Shown piece by piece: positions 22,981-37,400 of a stretch of DNA of 64,000 nucleotides. How positions within the stretch are numbered: the stretch's first letter is position 1; each line of letters begins with the position of its first letter. A model generated the notes under the pieces. It was not told the origin of the DNA and did not search any database. It saw only the letters and a list, made by a program, of their open reading frames with translations. The DNA is taken from assembly GCF_910592395.1 (NCBI RefSeq), contig NC_088324.1, positions 13,108,953 through 13,172,952 on the forward strand. Direction: 5' to 3'. The position numbers and the translations under genes are program-made. This DNA is from Lineus longissimus (lineage: Eukaryota > Nemertea > Pilidiophora > Heteronemertea > Lineidae).

Positions 22981-25900
22981 TTACTTTGATTCATGATCAT
23001 CACATCACCTGTAAACTTCCAGTCAGTAATAGCCTACTCTAGGGCTAAATTAGGAGGCCTCGGCACTTTTGTGGTCAGTTTCCCTTTGGTGAATGCTGCT
23101 GCCATCTATTGGACAGACATGATTTTATGAAAGAACATTCTGATGAAATCGGGGTTAATGTTCGCACTGGAGGCCTGCACATAAACCCCGGAGATATAAG
23201 CCCTCATTTGGTGAGGATATCGATCTCATATACATGCTCCATCACTGGCTTGTCAGGATGACAACAAGCCTGTCAATGAAGACAGCGGGTTGTCTTAAAC
23301 AATCAAACATGCACAGTAAATAGCGTAGCAAAAAACAAATAACAAGACCAATTTCTTTTTTACAAACTTACTAAATTTATTCCTCTCAGTAGTTCATAGC
23401 ATTTGATACATTATTATATACAAGGTCAACCCCAAGGTCACCATAAAATTCATCAGAACAATAAAGTAGTGCAAAACAACTGATCTGATAATGGCGCTGT
23501 TCTACCAAACTAGAACTGATGAGGTGTGAACAGCGCTGTAGATGATTTACACAAAACTATGTTCTACTACAGATGAATGTTTAACTACCATAAGATGATG
23601 ATTAATGAAAATTGAGTTGGACTATTTTCAAATTTGGCAAAATTATTCAAGAAGTGAGAATATTTTTTTAGAATAATTCAGATAAAATTGAAAGAAAACA
23701 AGTTGCTTGTCTTCAATAACGTTTATTTTTAGATAACCATCTGTGAATTTGCTGATTTGCAGAATATTTCCTCAAAATATCTCCCAAATCCTTGAAATGG
23801 CAAGACAGTAAATACTTACAGCTGAAGCAGAACTGTCCATTTCTAAATCATGAAATAAAACTGATCGGGGTGCATCAACACAGCTCCTTTTGGACGAATA
23901 TCGAGCACACAGAAAACAAATGCAGCAGATAAAGGCAGGGACACTTGCATAGGTGGTAAAAATACATGTTACCCAGACACAACACTGAGGACATTTCATC
24001 CACAAAGACTGTAACCACTTTTATGTGGATGGTTTTATATCCATACAGGATGTACAATCTTTCATTGCAAAGTTCAGGCCAAAGAGAATGGAAATACAAT
24101 AGAATACTAAGTAAAACAGCCAACACCTTCAAAATCCCCATGAAACTTGAATGAAAAGATGATCATGATACCTACTCATGGTCCCTGATATGTCGCATGA
24201 AAGCTCAGGCCTGTTGGGACTGTTGCCATATCCGATTCAAAGCAAGCAGCACAGCCCTAAACCCTCACCCAAAGAATTTCCACCCAAAATGTCAATTCAG
24301 ACCAAACCCAATACCACAGGATCTTCTCTCAAGCATTTGATAAGCCTCTCAATATATCAAAGTCCTGCACAAAATTAATTTAGATTTATAAAATCGATTT
24401 TGACAACAACCCTAACTGGCTCTAAATGGTCGTTTTAAAATGATTCATGACTATGCACCCATCAGACACAATTCTGGGCTACTCTGACATGATACTATTT
24501 CAATTTCAACTCGAAGCTAAGAAATGAACAATATATGAATGTTGATACGATCAATTACGTCCCGAAAGGAACCCGATCATTATAAGGATGAAGATGAAGA
24601 TGAAGATACATCATGCCCCAGAAGCATCCAAGTTTACAAAAATATCACCTCAAAAATTGTACATGCAAGAAAAAGATTGTTCTAACTAATTTCATATTCA
24701 TGTCGCTGCTAGCACTATCTAGCTTTATAGTCCTACGGGAAGCTAGTCCGATCTACCAGTCGCAACCAGCCAAAACATCTCCAAGTCTCTAAATGCTCCT
24801 ACGAATACGAATATTTTAACATAACATTACCATAATCATTAGAATTTTAAATTAGTTAAACGCCAAGCACACACGCTACATAAATTAATTCGCTAAGTTA
24901 GCAAAACTACATCCTTATTCATATGTACAAGTGTCTAGCAAAGCAAGATGCCAGTGATTTTACCAATGTCTACGGAGATAAACCAAGTCAGGTATGATAC
25001 AAATGTACCAGGCAAAAGCAGACGAGATGACATCATTCTAGCCCAATGTAGGTTGCAAGAATAACTGATGCGTAAAATTTGAATAGGAAAACGTGAATTT
25101 CTCAGAACCCAAACTTCAATTTTACAACAAGGAAAACAATAACATAAGCGATATATCTTTCTGTAAACAAGTCTTTTAAGTACATGTCCAATTGCGCGAG
25201 AACAGAAATCATCTTCTTCACAGTATTACCAAAAATGTTACTTTTTGTGAAACTTCAACTGTTCAGTGATACAGAAGCATTCATGCCATTTAAAGTTATC
25301 TCTTTCGGAAAACTAACTACTATTTCTGGGGCCCTCCTTAGAACCATTTTCATACCTTTTTTCAACTTTAACCCTCAGAAAATCCATAACCATAAAAACA
25401 CACTTCTAGAGAGTGCAAAATACACCTAAGCCATGCAAGCAATTGTTAGAGAGAAATCAACAAAATGTACATAACAGCAGCGGTCATACACTGCTGATAA
25501 CAGTGTTTAGAACATATTAGGCTAGAATGAAATATAGTTAACTGTACAACTTGAGACTTGGAGCTTGACTGCTTGACCCAACAACCAGAATCGCTATCAG
25601 TATCGCTACTCTAAACTAAAGTAATGGCTTCATGGCATGGCAACCTGCTGGCTATCTTACTGCTATCACTATTTGTTCGCTGTGTTGTAGACATACATTT
25701 TGTATGATTTCAAAAATGCTGTGCAGCCCCTCAACCCTTCAGGGAACAACTGAATCATTGTAAAAGATAAACCAAAGGAATCCAAGGTGTATTACATGTA
25801 AATATACGAGATCATCTAGTATAATAAACTATTGTTAGGTATTATTTTAAAGTTAGATCGGTCTCAAGTTTGCCAAAAATCATCCGGACTATTGTCTGAA

Positions 25901-27814
25901 AACGCACAACTTTACACTTTAAACGCAAACTTAAACGAATTCCGTTTAATCCTAAGTTGTTTTAGTTGTAGGTTTTCCACAGGACATTGGACATTGATTT
26001 TTTTAGCCAACTTGAAACAAGGCCAACACGAGCGAGCACCATACTATCAAAATTGTAGACATACCTACGCCAAAGTGCTACTGATATACAAACATGATGT
26101 CTTCCAAATAGTTATCAATGCCACATAGCTTTGGAGGGTTACGTTGCTGGACAAATGAATTTAGCAAATCTGACCGCCTGATCTAAGACATGTCAGTGGT
26201 GCCTGGATTATTTGGGGTGGAGATCGGCAACAAATTCTTCTATATATAAATGGGTTCACGGGTTTGTTCGTATGAACTTAGAAATTTCAATCCTTTTCAC
26301 AGACATTTATACTCCTAGAAGCAGTTTCCCCAAATTCTTTGATTAACTTTTCAAAGCAACACCATGCTTACCTAACACAAGATGGTCTTGGATTTCATGG
26401 CAGGAATCTTTTGAAAAGTTATCCTAAATGACTCGAAACAGGGTTCTACCAACACCGACACAATGATATTGTCGAATTCCCCCAAATAACTCCAAATGGG
26501 GTTCTACCAATACCAATACAATGATAAAACATTTACACTTTTCCATAGTGAAGGTGCATCTGTGAATTACAAGGCACCGCAAATCTTTGAGCAGCTGTAC
26601 GCAATTAAATACCGTTGTTGTGCATGTTTGTATGCTTCAATATGTACACCACAATCACGGTCTGCCTCACCCAAGGAAAGTGCCTTACTTGCAGATAGTT
26701 CTATTGTATTATCGACTGAACCAGGGCCATAGCTAGAGGGGGAAGGGGGTCGCAGAGTACCCCCAAGTCTGGTGATCTTATTTGTAGGAAACTGAAAATC
26801 TCTGAAGTTAGATGTACATTTATTTAGTTTAGAAATAGGAAACTGAAAATCTCTGAAGTTAGATGTACATTTATTTAGTTTAGAAATACTAGAGGTAGTG
26901 TTACAAGACCATTTGGTCACAAGGCCAACTCAACTTGGTAAAAGTCAGCATAACTTGGTAAGGCATTTACCTTGAGATGAGAAAAACACATTTAGACTTA
27001 TAACTTATGATATAATAATCCCACTGCTCAACAGTGTTCAACACATACAATAGATGGCAGGTTCGTCACAAACTGGCTGTCAGAATGGAGAGAAATGTCA
27101 AATGTGTGGTGCCAATTTTGTATATTCTTGTACATAAGATCAAAATAACACATTCTGAACAGGAAAGATAAAAGATTGAGAATTATTTTAACAAGTGAAT
27201 TATTTCAAACATCCTTTTCAGATTTTGCTCGCAATGCTACAGATATTAACAAATACCGGTATGTCAATGATTTATGTCAAATAGAATGCAACTGAAGAAT
27301 TTTTCGGAATCCAACAATGACAGCCAGATTGGTCTGAATGCCATAAAAAACGAAAACCTGAGTTTTCCATGAAAAAGGTAATCGGGTCTTTACAAACTCT
27401 CTACACACTAAATACATAACAAACTGGTCACACGTCAGAATCTACGCCGCCGATCAACAGTCTTGCTCAATTCTGGTCAGTCTCGCACACTTCTGTACAG
27501 ATCTGCCGCACTCTTCAAAACAGGGGTTGACAGTTTGGTAAGCTGCCAATGGAACATACCATACTATCTTGTTTCGAAGAATGCCCATTTTAGAAACACT
27601 ATGTTTTTTTACAACTCAACCTACGCCTTCAAAACAACCACCCTCTGTGCAACCCTACTACACACTTGGTTTCAAAAAAATATCTACTTTCCTCTAACTC
27701 AAAATCTAAATCAATTTTTGAAACACTGAAACGCATTCTTGAGATTCTAGCATGAAGTATAAACAACTCCCATATATGGAATGTATCAAATCCCACATAA
27801 GGAATGTATCAATT
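22981..27814. other. Intergenic space and probable CEP350 3'UTR
   Basis: Lies between the CEP350 stop (27815) and the LINE fragment upstream of TTLL11. No exon is visible on either strand. Several minus-strand AATAAA poly(A) candidates occur (TTTATT on the plus strand near 23376-23381 and twice near 26820-26880), so the 3'UTR could be 1 to 4 kb long. The open frames here are short and lack known domains. Confidence 0.45.
26786..26887. repeat. Exact 51-bp tandem duplication
   Basis: Two head-to-tail identical units starting AGGAAACTGAAAATCTCTG at 26786 and 26837. It is recent, since no differences are visible. It lies in the region that may be the CEP350 3'UTR. Confidence 0.95.
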
Positions 27815-28473
27815 TCACTCAACCCTGGCGTCTAACTTTGTCTGGATTTGGCTGAACACAGTCACAGTTTCATTGAGTAACAAATCAAAAATCGCATCCG
27901 TCAACTGCATTTTCACGGCGAGTTCATCATCGTCGTAATTAACCCACTGCGGTTCCTCCTCACGTAATTCCTGAACTAAAATCTCGTCGACGTGATCCTT
28001 CTTCTTCCGTCCACTCCAGCGAGTCACTTTTGATTCTTTCTGGTTTTCTTTCAAACCGAGCATGATCATCATACGATCCGACAATAGATCCTTCAAACTT
28101 TCTGACGTCGTTGGTGGGCTGACCCCCCGATATAGTTTATTCGTCAGACGTTTGGATTTTGCCCACGGTGGGGGCTCAACCTCTTCCTCGTCCTTGTACA
28201 TTTCACGGATATGTTCGGCAACAAGGTCGAAAATCAATTTCTTATACACTCGCCGACTGTTTGTTTCAATATCCTGTCCCTTGTCGTCTTTTGTGAGGAA
28301 CTCCATTGGTGGTTCAACGTCATCCAGAGGCTCGCCGTATCGACGCCGCTCCCAGAAAACATCCACCACTTCAGATATGATGCCCTTGACTTCAGCATCT
28401 TTGTGAGGAACGGCGTAGAACACTTCTTCCGTCAAACGCTGCAGTTCAAGTTTGCTGATGTCATGTCGCACGC
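27815..28473 (-). CDS. CEP350: CEP350 last exon, conserved C-terminal region
   Basis: Last exon, 219 residues plus the split first codon. It has an acidic-helical character: RRVYKKLIFDLVAEHIREMY and ELAVKMQLTDAIFDLLLNET are amphipathic helices. This resembles the C-terminal globular block shared by CEP350 and related CAP-Gly centrosomal proteins. The terminal residues are DARVE before TGA (27815-27817). Confidence 0.85.
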
Positions 28474-31400
28474 CTAATGGAACAGAGAAAATATATTTAA
28501 GAACTGTAAAATCACGACAAATGTAGGTAACCAGAAACAAATTCTCATGTCATCAACATCCGAGAAGAAGAAGCATATTTATGTTCCTTGTCTGTGTAAC
28601 AGTTCTTATATTAATGCATTTCCTAGGCCACAACCTCTTCTACATTTAACACCTTCAGCGCCGAACCACGTAGATCTACGTGGCCCAAATCCCCCCTCCC
28701 CTTTGAGCTGGTTATCGGAGTCTCATGGACTTCACGAAAGAACTACGCCATCGCCATCTTCAGGGCGAGGTAGGAACTGAAAAACCAAACTGTCTTTTCA
28801 GTTCCCACCTTGCCCTGAAGATGGCGATGGCGTAGTTCTTTCATGAAGTCAACAGTTCTTCATGAGTCAAAGTTCTGAACTACGCCATCGCCATCTTCAG
28901 GGCACGGCAGGAACTGAAAAGACCGTTTTGGTCTTCCAGTTCCTCCCTTACCCGGAAGATGGCGATGGCGTAGTTCTATCATGAAGTCCATGAGACTCTG
29001 ATAACCAGCTCAAAGAGGGGGATTTGGGCAACGTAGATCGACGTGGTTCGGCGCTGAAGGTGTTAAGAAATGGTATTTGCTCTTGAAACTCAAATTCCAG
29101 CTACAGGGGTACAGGGGTAAACAACCGCATGATCTGGATGCTTTGACCAGAAGATTTGCCCCATCTTGGCCAACTACATACCTTGTGGGTGTTGTGGGGG
29201 TGAGCCAGGGTATGGTGGTGGTGGGTGGTCAGGAATCTGAGCCTGGGCGCTCAGACCGTAGTCATCATCGAACCATTCTTGATCACCCAAGCCAAGGAGG
29301 TGTCCGTCCATTAGCTCTCTGTCCATGCGATTCAGGGCTTCAAGGCGTGCATTCACTTCATCCTGAAATGATGATAATGACAATGGTAATTGCACTGAGA
29401 ATGACTGTAGAAAGTCCTTGGGTTTTGCATGGAAACAAGGAGTTTACTGGCTGGGAAGTTCGAAAGAGATATGAGTACAAATGCAAATATTTCCAAAATA
29501 ACTTACATGATTGAGTTGGTTGACAGACTTGGCCGCTGGCTCTCCGAACACAGGTGACACTGGTCTAACTGGGGGAATGAGAGCATCCTCCTTTGGTATC
29601 AGCAGATCTTTCTTCTCTGGAGTAATCTTATCCTCAGGGGTCAACTTATTGTCGAAAGCTGATTCTGGTGTGTCGATGGACGTCTGGGAATTTGCCGGGG
29701 TGGATTTCCGGTCATCTTTATACTCATCGAACGGAATACCTGAATCAGTTCCGTCGTCGTCTTGGGATGATTCAGACGACCGCGAGATTTGATTCTGTCG
29801 AACTGTGAGCATGTGACTGATAGCATCATTGAGCATATTTCTCGTAGCGGTGTCTGCGGCATTGTTGACGTTGTTCTCGGGCACTTCTGAAAAACACAAT
29901 CGATAAACATCAAATTGCAAATTGAAACACAAATGAAAAGTTCTACGATGCATCAATTGTTTGTATGATAGATATTCAAATGATTGTTACTGATATCACT
30001 TTATATTACTTGCACCCCACCCAACAGCAGACTCATCGAGTAGTAAAACCAAGATAAAAGACTCAATTACCTTCTTTGTTCTCAGCCGGTGTAACCTCAT
30101 GAGATTTCTTCTCAGCAGCAGGAGCAGCTACCTTGGGTTCCTCTCCCGGCTTCTCATCCAACATTTTACTTGGAGACTTGGCCACGATATCGCCCATAAC
30201 CAACACGGAATCCTTCACCACCATCTCCGTCAAATTATCCGTAATACTGTCAACAATCTTATTCATATCTTTCTTTGGCTTCCTCCCTTCCGTTTCAACC
30301 ACTTTCTCTGGCACCTTCTGCCCATCGCCAAATCCTTCAACTGCAGCCTGGGCAGATGTAATGGCACGCTCCAAATCACTAGAGATCGATATGTCAGTCG
30401 TGGAGTCATCTAGGACTGATCTTGGCGAAAATAACGGTTTTCCTTCCTCGGTAATTTTTTCCGATTTTTCTGATACAGATGGAATGTCAATGGGTTCTTC
30501 AGTCAAGGTGTGATCTGATGTATCACTTGGGGCGTCTTCTTGCTCCTTCTGAACCTCGGGTTCATAAGTTACTTTGTCAGGTGGTGCAAATAATCCGTGT
30601 TTTGGTTTACAGTCAAAGTAGCGTACGCCATCCTTGCTGCCGTCATTGGTGCCTTCTGCTATTTCTAGTTCAACCCCAGCCCAGTGCCCCGGAGCAAACA
30701 TTGTCAGACCCTTGAATTTCAACGTGCCACGTTCGATGCCAGCAACGATGACTGAGTCGCCGATGTTGATATGTGCTAAGGGGTCCTCTTCCGGTGTTGG
30801 AGTGCTTGTCACAAGAGACTCAAATGGAGATGTAATACTTCTTGGTGCAGGAGACTGAATGGGGGTCCTGTCATCATCACCTTCAACATCCTTAAGGTTC
30901 AGTTTAAGTGAGCCGTCGGACAAATCTAATGCTTTTGGCTCTGAAGCCGATCGCTCACTGAACTCGCTCCGATAGGACAAATGTTCGCTGATGTCATCAT
31001 CAGACAGCGCAGCCTCCTTCCGGCTATCCCTGACCGATGTTTCTGACCGGCGGTCAGCAGACACATCAGAAAAATCATCGGAAAAATCGTCACTATAAGT
31101 GCGAGTGTGATATGAGTTTGTTGACACATAGCTTTTGGAAGACTTATCGCTCTGCACCGATGAGATATCGTTCTCTATTTTTTCGTTCTTTTGACTTGTT
31201 TGTGATTGGCCCTTTGGAGGCTCATCTTCGGGGTGAGTTTCTACGTAGTCCCACAGATCTGATTCCGACCTGTGCGACCGTGCTGTAAGAATTTGATCAG
31301 TTTTATCTTCGTCTTCTTTCAGTTTCAGATCGGCACCAATGGAATGTTGTGAAAATTCATCTGGAATATCTGTAACGACATCGCCGATCGTTCTCGCACT

Positions 31401-34400
31401 ATCCGGAGCCCGGAACTCCACAACCGGTTTAGTGTCTAGTTTCAGATCTAATTTCAGTTCACTCTTATAAGTGGATGGAGGCAAGGAGTCATCAACCGCA
31501 GTGGGTATCGCCTCAGATATGATGGACTCCTCATCTTTCTTCTCACTCTCCATCACACTTCCAGTTTTTTCTTTCCGGCCCTCTGAAGCATCTGTAACTG
31601 CATTAGCCGTTTTATCCGTTTTCGTGGGAAGCATTTCTGACACGCTGGACTCCCCCTTATCAGATTTTTCCGCCGTCGCAGAATACGACGACTCGGTATC
31701 TGCTCTTCGTGATGGCACATGTTCTGATATTTCCGATTTTGTCGAAGCAAGATCGTCTAATTTTAATGGCCTGAACTCAGATCCATCAGATTTTTCAGAT
31801 TTCTGACTGAGGCTGACATCTTCCGGTATTTCATCAACAAGCTCCGATTGACTGACATCCCTTTTTGTTGATATCTCCGATCTGTCCTTGACCTCACGTA
31901 ATGTTGGCGGGGTACGTTGTGAGTCCCCGTTCAAAGCGCTGCTCCTTGATGGTGTACGCTCATTGTCAGAATCAGACTTTGGTTTGCGGCCGATGGGTGG
32001 AAGTGCCCCAGGACGTCTTGGCGATGGGGATGACTTACGAAGTGAATCTGAAATGAAGCAACCATGGAATCAGTACAGGATGTATGAGTGCGAGTCCTTC
32101 CCCACACATTCATGCACCACAGATGAGGACCCCAAGCCTTCTATATAACATTCACGCAGCAGCCACAGGAAACCATTTGAACACATCTTGGTTGGTGAGG
32201 TCTGCTGAATCTAACAAAGTATTTGGTAACAAATTGAAGAAACATTGTTTAGATAGCTAACACAATTTACTGTTCTTCAATTTTTGTCCCACTTACACCT
32301 TACTTTTCGAGAAAATGTGGGCAATGAGTGTTGTATGCTTAAGTCTGAGGTTACATGAGGAGAAAATACTAACCATCAGGTGCAGTGATAGACAGCGATG
32401 GACTAAAGGGAGTATAGCTTTCACTGATTCCTCCTCGGCTCTCATCAATGCTGGATCGATTAGAGCTGCTTTCCGAGTCGCTACGCTGGAATCCCTCTGG
32501 CGGCATGGACTTGGTCGTCACTGGGGTAGTTCGTTTGCGTTTTTGGTCAGCGTTGGGGTGTTTGATCTGAGGTTTGACGGCGACCTTGGTGGGTTCCAAT
32601 TCGAGTTCTTTCTGAAGGTCGGTCTTGACCTGGCTGATGAAGTTATCATAGGCCTGGAAAAGTCAATGGATTTTCAATAAGATTTGAAGATAGAAGAACT
32701 ATTGGATAACGATCCACATGCTCCTGGAACTGCAGCAGGTTTGCTGGCCCAACAATACAACTGCCTCTTTCCAGCCTTTGTACTGGCTGCTGCAGTCATA
32801 GAATGCAAAACAGACTGACTTCAAAGCATCTGAAGCGCTACCCACCTCAATCTGCTTCTTGAGCGATGCCTCCTGTGCCTTGAGACGATCCTTGTGGCGC
32901 TTCTTCTGTTCCTTCTTAAGCCGGTCAGCCTCTGACTTCCGCCGCTTCAGATCTTCATTCAATGCCCTGATCCGGCCTTCTATGTCACTTGCATCAGAAA
33001 TGGAGGCCGTTTCTGAAAGGAAGAAATGTGATCTTTTGAGTTGGAAACTAGTCCCTCGTTTGAGACAAGCTCATTCAAGATCGACACACATTCACAAGTG
33101 CAACTATTGCATGGCAAGGCTTCCAGCACCTCTAACATGATCAATGTCTGGAACACAGACTTGGTACAACTCATTATGCATTCTACTCCAGCAGGACTAG
33201 ATATGCCTGCCAAGTCTTCCCATACAGCAGGCCACTTGAAGCTAAGGATTCATATGGCCATGGCTGGTGCTCTGCAACATTCCTGCCACAACCTGTCCCA
33301 GCTACCCTGGGACCTTTAACATGATTTACATGTGATTCTTGAGCACTAACCTGACTGCGTATAAGAGAAGGAGTCCTCAGATTCGCTTTCTGACCCCTTC
33401 TTCTTGGGATGGAAAGCGCTCTTCGGCGATCGTGGGCTCCTGGGAGTGAGGCTCTTATCGGAGGGGAAGAGGCTGCGTGACACCCGAGCCTGGACTGGTG
33501 ACTTGAGCGGCGGCTTTGCGCCAGGAACTGTCGTGGTATCGCCGGACACAAACGTATCATTGGAGTATTCTTCACGTACAGAATGGTTACTTGTGATGAG
33601 TGTGTCATCACCAGAGTCTTGCGTTCTGAAGAGAGAAAAAATTGGGAGAAAACCATTAGTTTAGAAATCAGACACCTGGAGAGAAGAAAATAGACGATAT
33701 CCTAAAGTAATGAAGGCTGGAATAGATGCTGAAGTGAATATGTATTAGGTACAAAAATATTCTATCACATGGACTTGGAGCTCATCAAAAAGACATTTTT
33801 TCGGATAAAATATAAACGTCTTTGATATTTTAAGGGTTAAAGGATCTAATTCAATTTGTATTGATAATCAATGGAACAGTGATTGGATATTTAAGACAGG
33901 CTGACAATGTTGTATGAATGCGGAAATTAACCGGCAACCTCAAGCATTCAGGCAGAACATTGTGATTTTCTAAGAGAAACAATGGCTAGACACAATGATC
34001 AATTGATATGGGAGTAGGCCAAGTGTATCAATGCTGCTTTGATCTAGAACAATGATGGGAGACAATAACTGAGCTATTGTTATAGCAAATAGCAGGGAAT
34101 ATTCATGAGACTTATTGGCATTTTCTGGTTACCAAATGAAAACGGTCAATCGCAGACCTTTTTCATCAATGATACACAAATAGACTACTTGTCCTGGCAT
34201 TGTTTTTACATAATTTCTTAGATTTTAGTTTTGACGTCATCATTTGGGACAGGAGAAACTGAGGGGAGCAAACAATGCCGCCTGTTGTTCATTGACTTGA
34301 CAATCTATCCCCTCATTATTGTACAGTGTACATTACAACATGTCCCAACTCCGTGGGATAATGACACAACTTGTTCACATCATCATCTGATGAGATTACA

Positions 34401-37400
34401 TCAAGAGCAGAGAGACTGAATCACTCCCACTCCACCCACAACTGCCTGGCTGATACAGTGAGTGTGCACACCCACTGGTGACTGGCTCTTGCATGATTCA
34501 CCCACACCCACAGAGATTGAAAATTGCAATCAGTGTTTTCTTGAAAATTGTATTCGGAGAGATAACAGTGGAAAAGTTCGCCCAAAATTTTCTGATTTCT
34601 CTGGAAAAATAACAAAATCTATGGCCTTTTCTATTGTCCTCCATTTGGGACCTAGCCTACCAATTCAAACAGCAAATATTAAGGTCCCCTCCCTTCCTTT
34701 AGTCACGTTTTCTGCAAAACGGCACTCCTCTGCCAGCTGGGCTAATGTCAGCACGCCCATTTCCGATGACCATACCTTGACAGTTGATAATCTGATATCA
34801 CGAAGGGTTATTTGCATGATGAGTCGTCCCTGATACCATTTACAAGGTCAATTTGTCCACCTATTTGCATACTTTATATCCATTGTTTTATGGCACAAGG
34901 ATATCATGACGAGTTTTGTGATCTCATTACCAAAGTTTGCGGGTGTCTAGACAAGGTCATAGTCGGGATAATTTTATTTATTTTGTCCGCAATTGACACG
35001 TCTATCAATAGTCATGAGCGAGGAGGATACAGCTAGCGATGCTTTTTAACCTTTTCAAGCCTGATGATGAGGTCAGTTTCCAGAGGGGCAAATTGAGCAT
35101 AAATTGCGGCCTGTAACCCTGGTTTCAAAGGGTTAAAGGAAAATAATTGCACACACAGGTGTTTATAGGTCTTCAACTGAGCCTATAGGGCAAGACACTG
35201 CAGGAGGAGTTACTGAAATCCTGCAACTGAGCCAAGGAAAATAGGTGAAAACAGAAATCTTTGGAATGCCCAGAAAAACATCCGAGAACTTTGAAAGGTT
35301 GTCAGATGTGCTAACATGATATCTTACAAGAAATTGTATCTAAAATGCTTGGGTATTTATCCAAGGTATCGTTTTCTTGGTTGGTTAACCTGAGAGAAGT
35401 ATGGTTTCATGTGGAAGAGGCAGTTCAGCGATATCATAGGCCTAGCTGTAGGCCAACATATCTTACTGCGATTTGTTAATCTTTAGGGCTCATCTACAGT
35501 CAGACGACTTGGTGATTTAGATCGACTATTGAAGAATACTGGATGAATTAGTTTAGCAAGTTTCACTGATAACTTGAAGTCAATTTAATCAATGAAGCAA
35601 CCTTCTGGCCATTAATCTGTACCAAACAGCCTTGGGCAGATATTCAGACTAATGAAACTGCCATAAGTCACCCGCCCCCACCATAAACAAACCCTAATCA
35701 TCATCACATTTATCATCAATTCATCGATATGAACACATATCTGAATATGATGAGAATTATATGGAGAATTATATGGAGTTGGGTGGGGTCGTAAAAAATC
35801 ACCTGTCGCTGGGAGCATTGTTCAATAAAGTCATAAGCACCGACGGCTATTTTACGTATTTCATCATTTATATTTTGTAAAGAGGGACGAGGTCAATTTC
35901 TACCTCACAAAGAAAGGTTTCAGGATAGAGTGGGTGAAGTTGTGAGGTCGAATGTCACCTCTACTCTACTAAAACCTTGACTTCAGCACATTACACTTTC
36001 TTAACTTCCTTCCTTTCAGTACAACAACACTCTGCAACACCATCATATTGTACAATTGAAGTGTACAGGAGCTTCTTCCGATTACTTAACCTTGAAATGA
36101 CAGTTAATACCTGATACAGAGAGATTACCCCAGGATGCAGACCCACCCCCACCCGATCCATATCGGTATTGATCCAGCATCCCGTTGTGCCAAGCTTACA
36201 GGTGTCCTCGGAAGTCATACATGGTACAGCATAATGGATTTTTTGTTGAAAACACAATGGGAAGTTGACAGTGCACAATGTAACTCAATAGAAGAATACA
36301 AGAAACTTCGATCAATAGGATAATCTGAATGAATAATATGATAATCTAATGGATTTTACTGTTGATCACTTCTTAAAGAAATGAATTCATTTCCTGACAT
36401 GACAAATATTTGGAGTTTCCTTGCAAAATGACCCATATTTGTTGCTACTTTGAATTCATTGGAAAGGATTAAAGATAATGGTCGACCTGATTACTTCCAA
36501 CAACAGTTCTTCATTGAGGTTTTCAGGTCCATATTCAGCTTTTTGGTTTGGAGTTGGGACCCCTCTTTTGGCTTCCAACAGTCTGCGAATCAACCAAAAA
36601 ACATGGGGTTCATGGTGACTATTTGGGGGGGGGGGGGGGCATTGCCTTCTCTGCTACCTCAGATATGGCCCCTGCATTGTCACAGCATTCATTCTCAAAT
36701 GGTTAATGAACTTTATTTCATTGACCGACCACAACCAGGGCGTAACCCGCAATGGGTTAATGAGCCGACACAGGTATCATCGAATTATTGGATCAAAATT
36801 ACTCGCCTGATTCTGAAGATTATTGTCCATCACTGAGACTGACCAACCATGCACATGGGAACGCCCAAGAGTTCAATATCGCTAATACCTTTGATATTTC
36901 AGAGACAATGGGATTCCTGTATTGTCTAAGTTGTAAGACAATGGAAGATTATTGGGTTAATGAGGCTTAGTCCTCTGTCTTTGCAGGATGATGATAATAC
37001 CACAATATCAATACATTTTATTTTAGCAAAATGCACTGAGCTTACTGACATTCAGATGTCCAATCCCTGTTGCTCATGCACTTTCATGTAGGGTTCTAGC
37101 CCTGCTTGTGAAGTGCACCCTCCCCTTCCCCCCTCCCCCCTCTCCCCAGAACATGAACCACACAGTAGATTATCTTTTATCACTCACCTGAACAGCCAGA
37201 ATATGCAACCCATTTGTAAAACTGATCCAACCGGCTTAAACCAGAAAGATTTCATCTGGCTTGACATCATTACATCCTTGATAAAGTCCAGAGTACATCT
37301 CATCCAAAGTACATTTTATCCAAAGAACACGCCATTATAAATCTAAAACCTTGCAAAATTACCAGAATCAAGAAAACGTGTCAGGTGTCCGCAGTCTGTA

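Noticed and set aside
33183-33656. 157-codon minus frame overlapping a CEP350 exon
   Set aside because: It is the wrong frame: the phase-consistent frame through exon 33625-33351 ends in the Ser-rich sequence before the donor at 33350.
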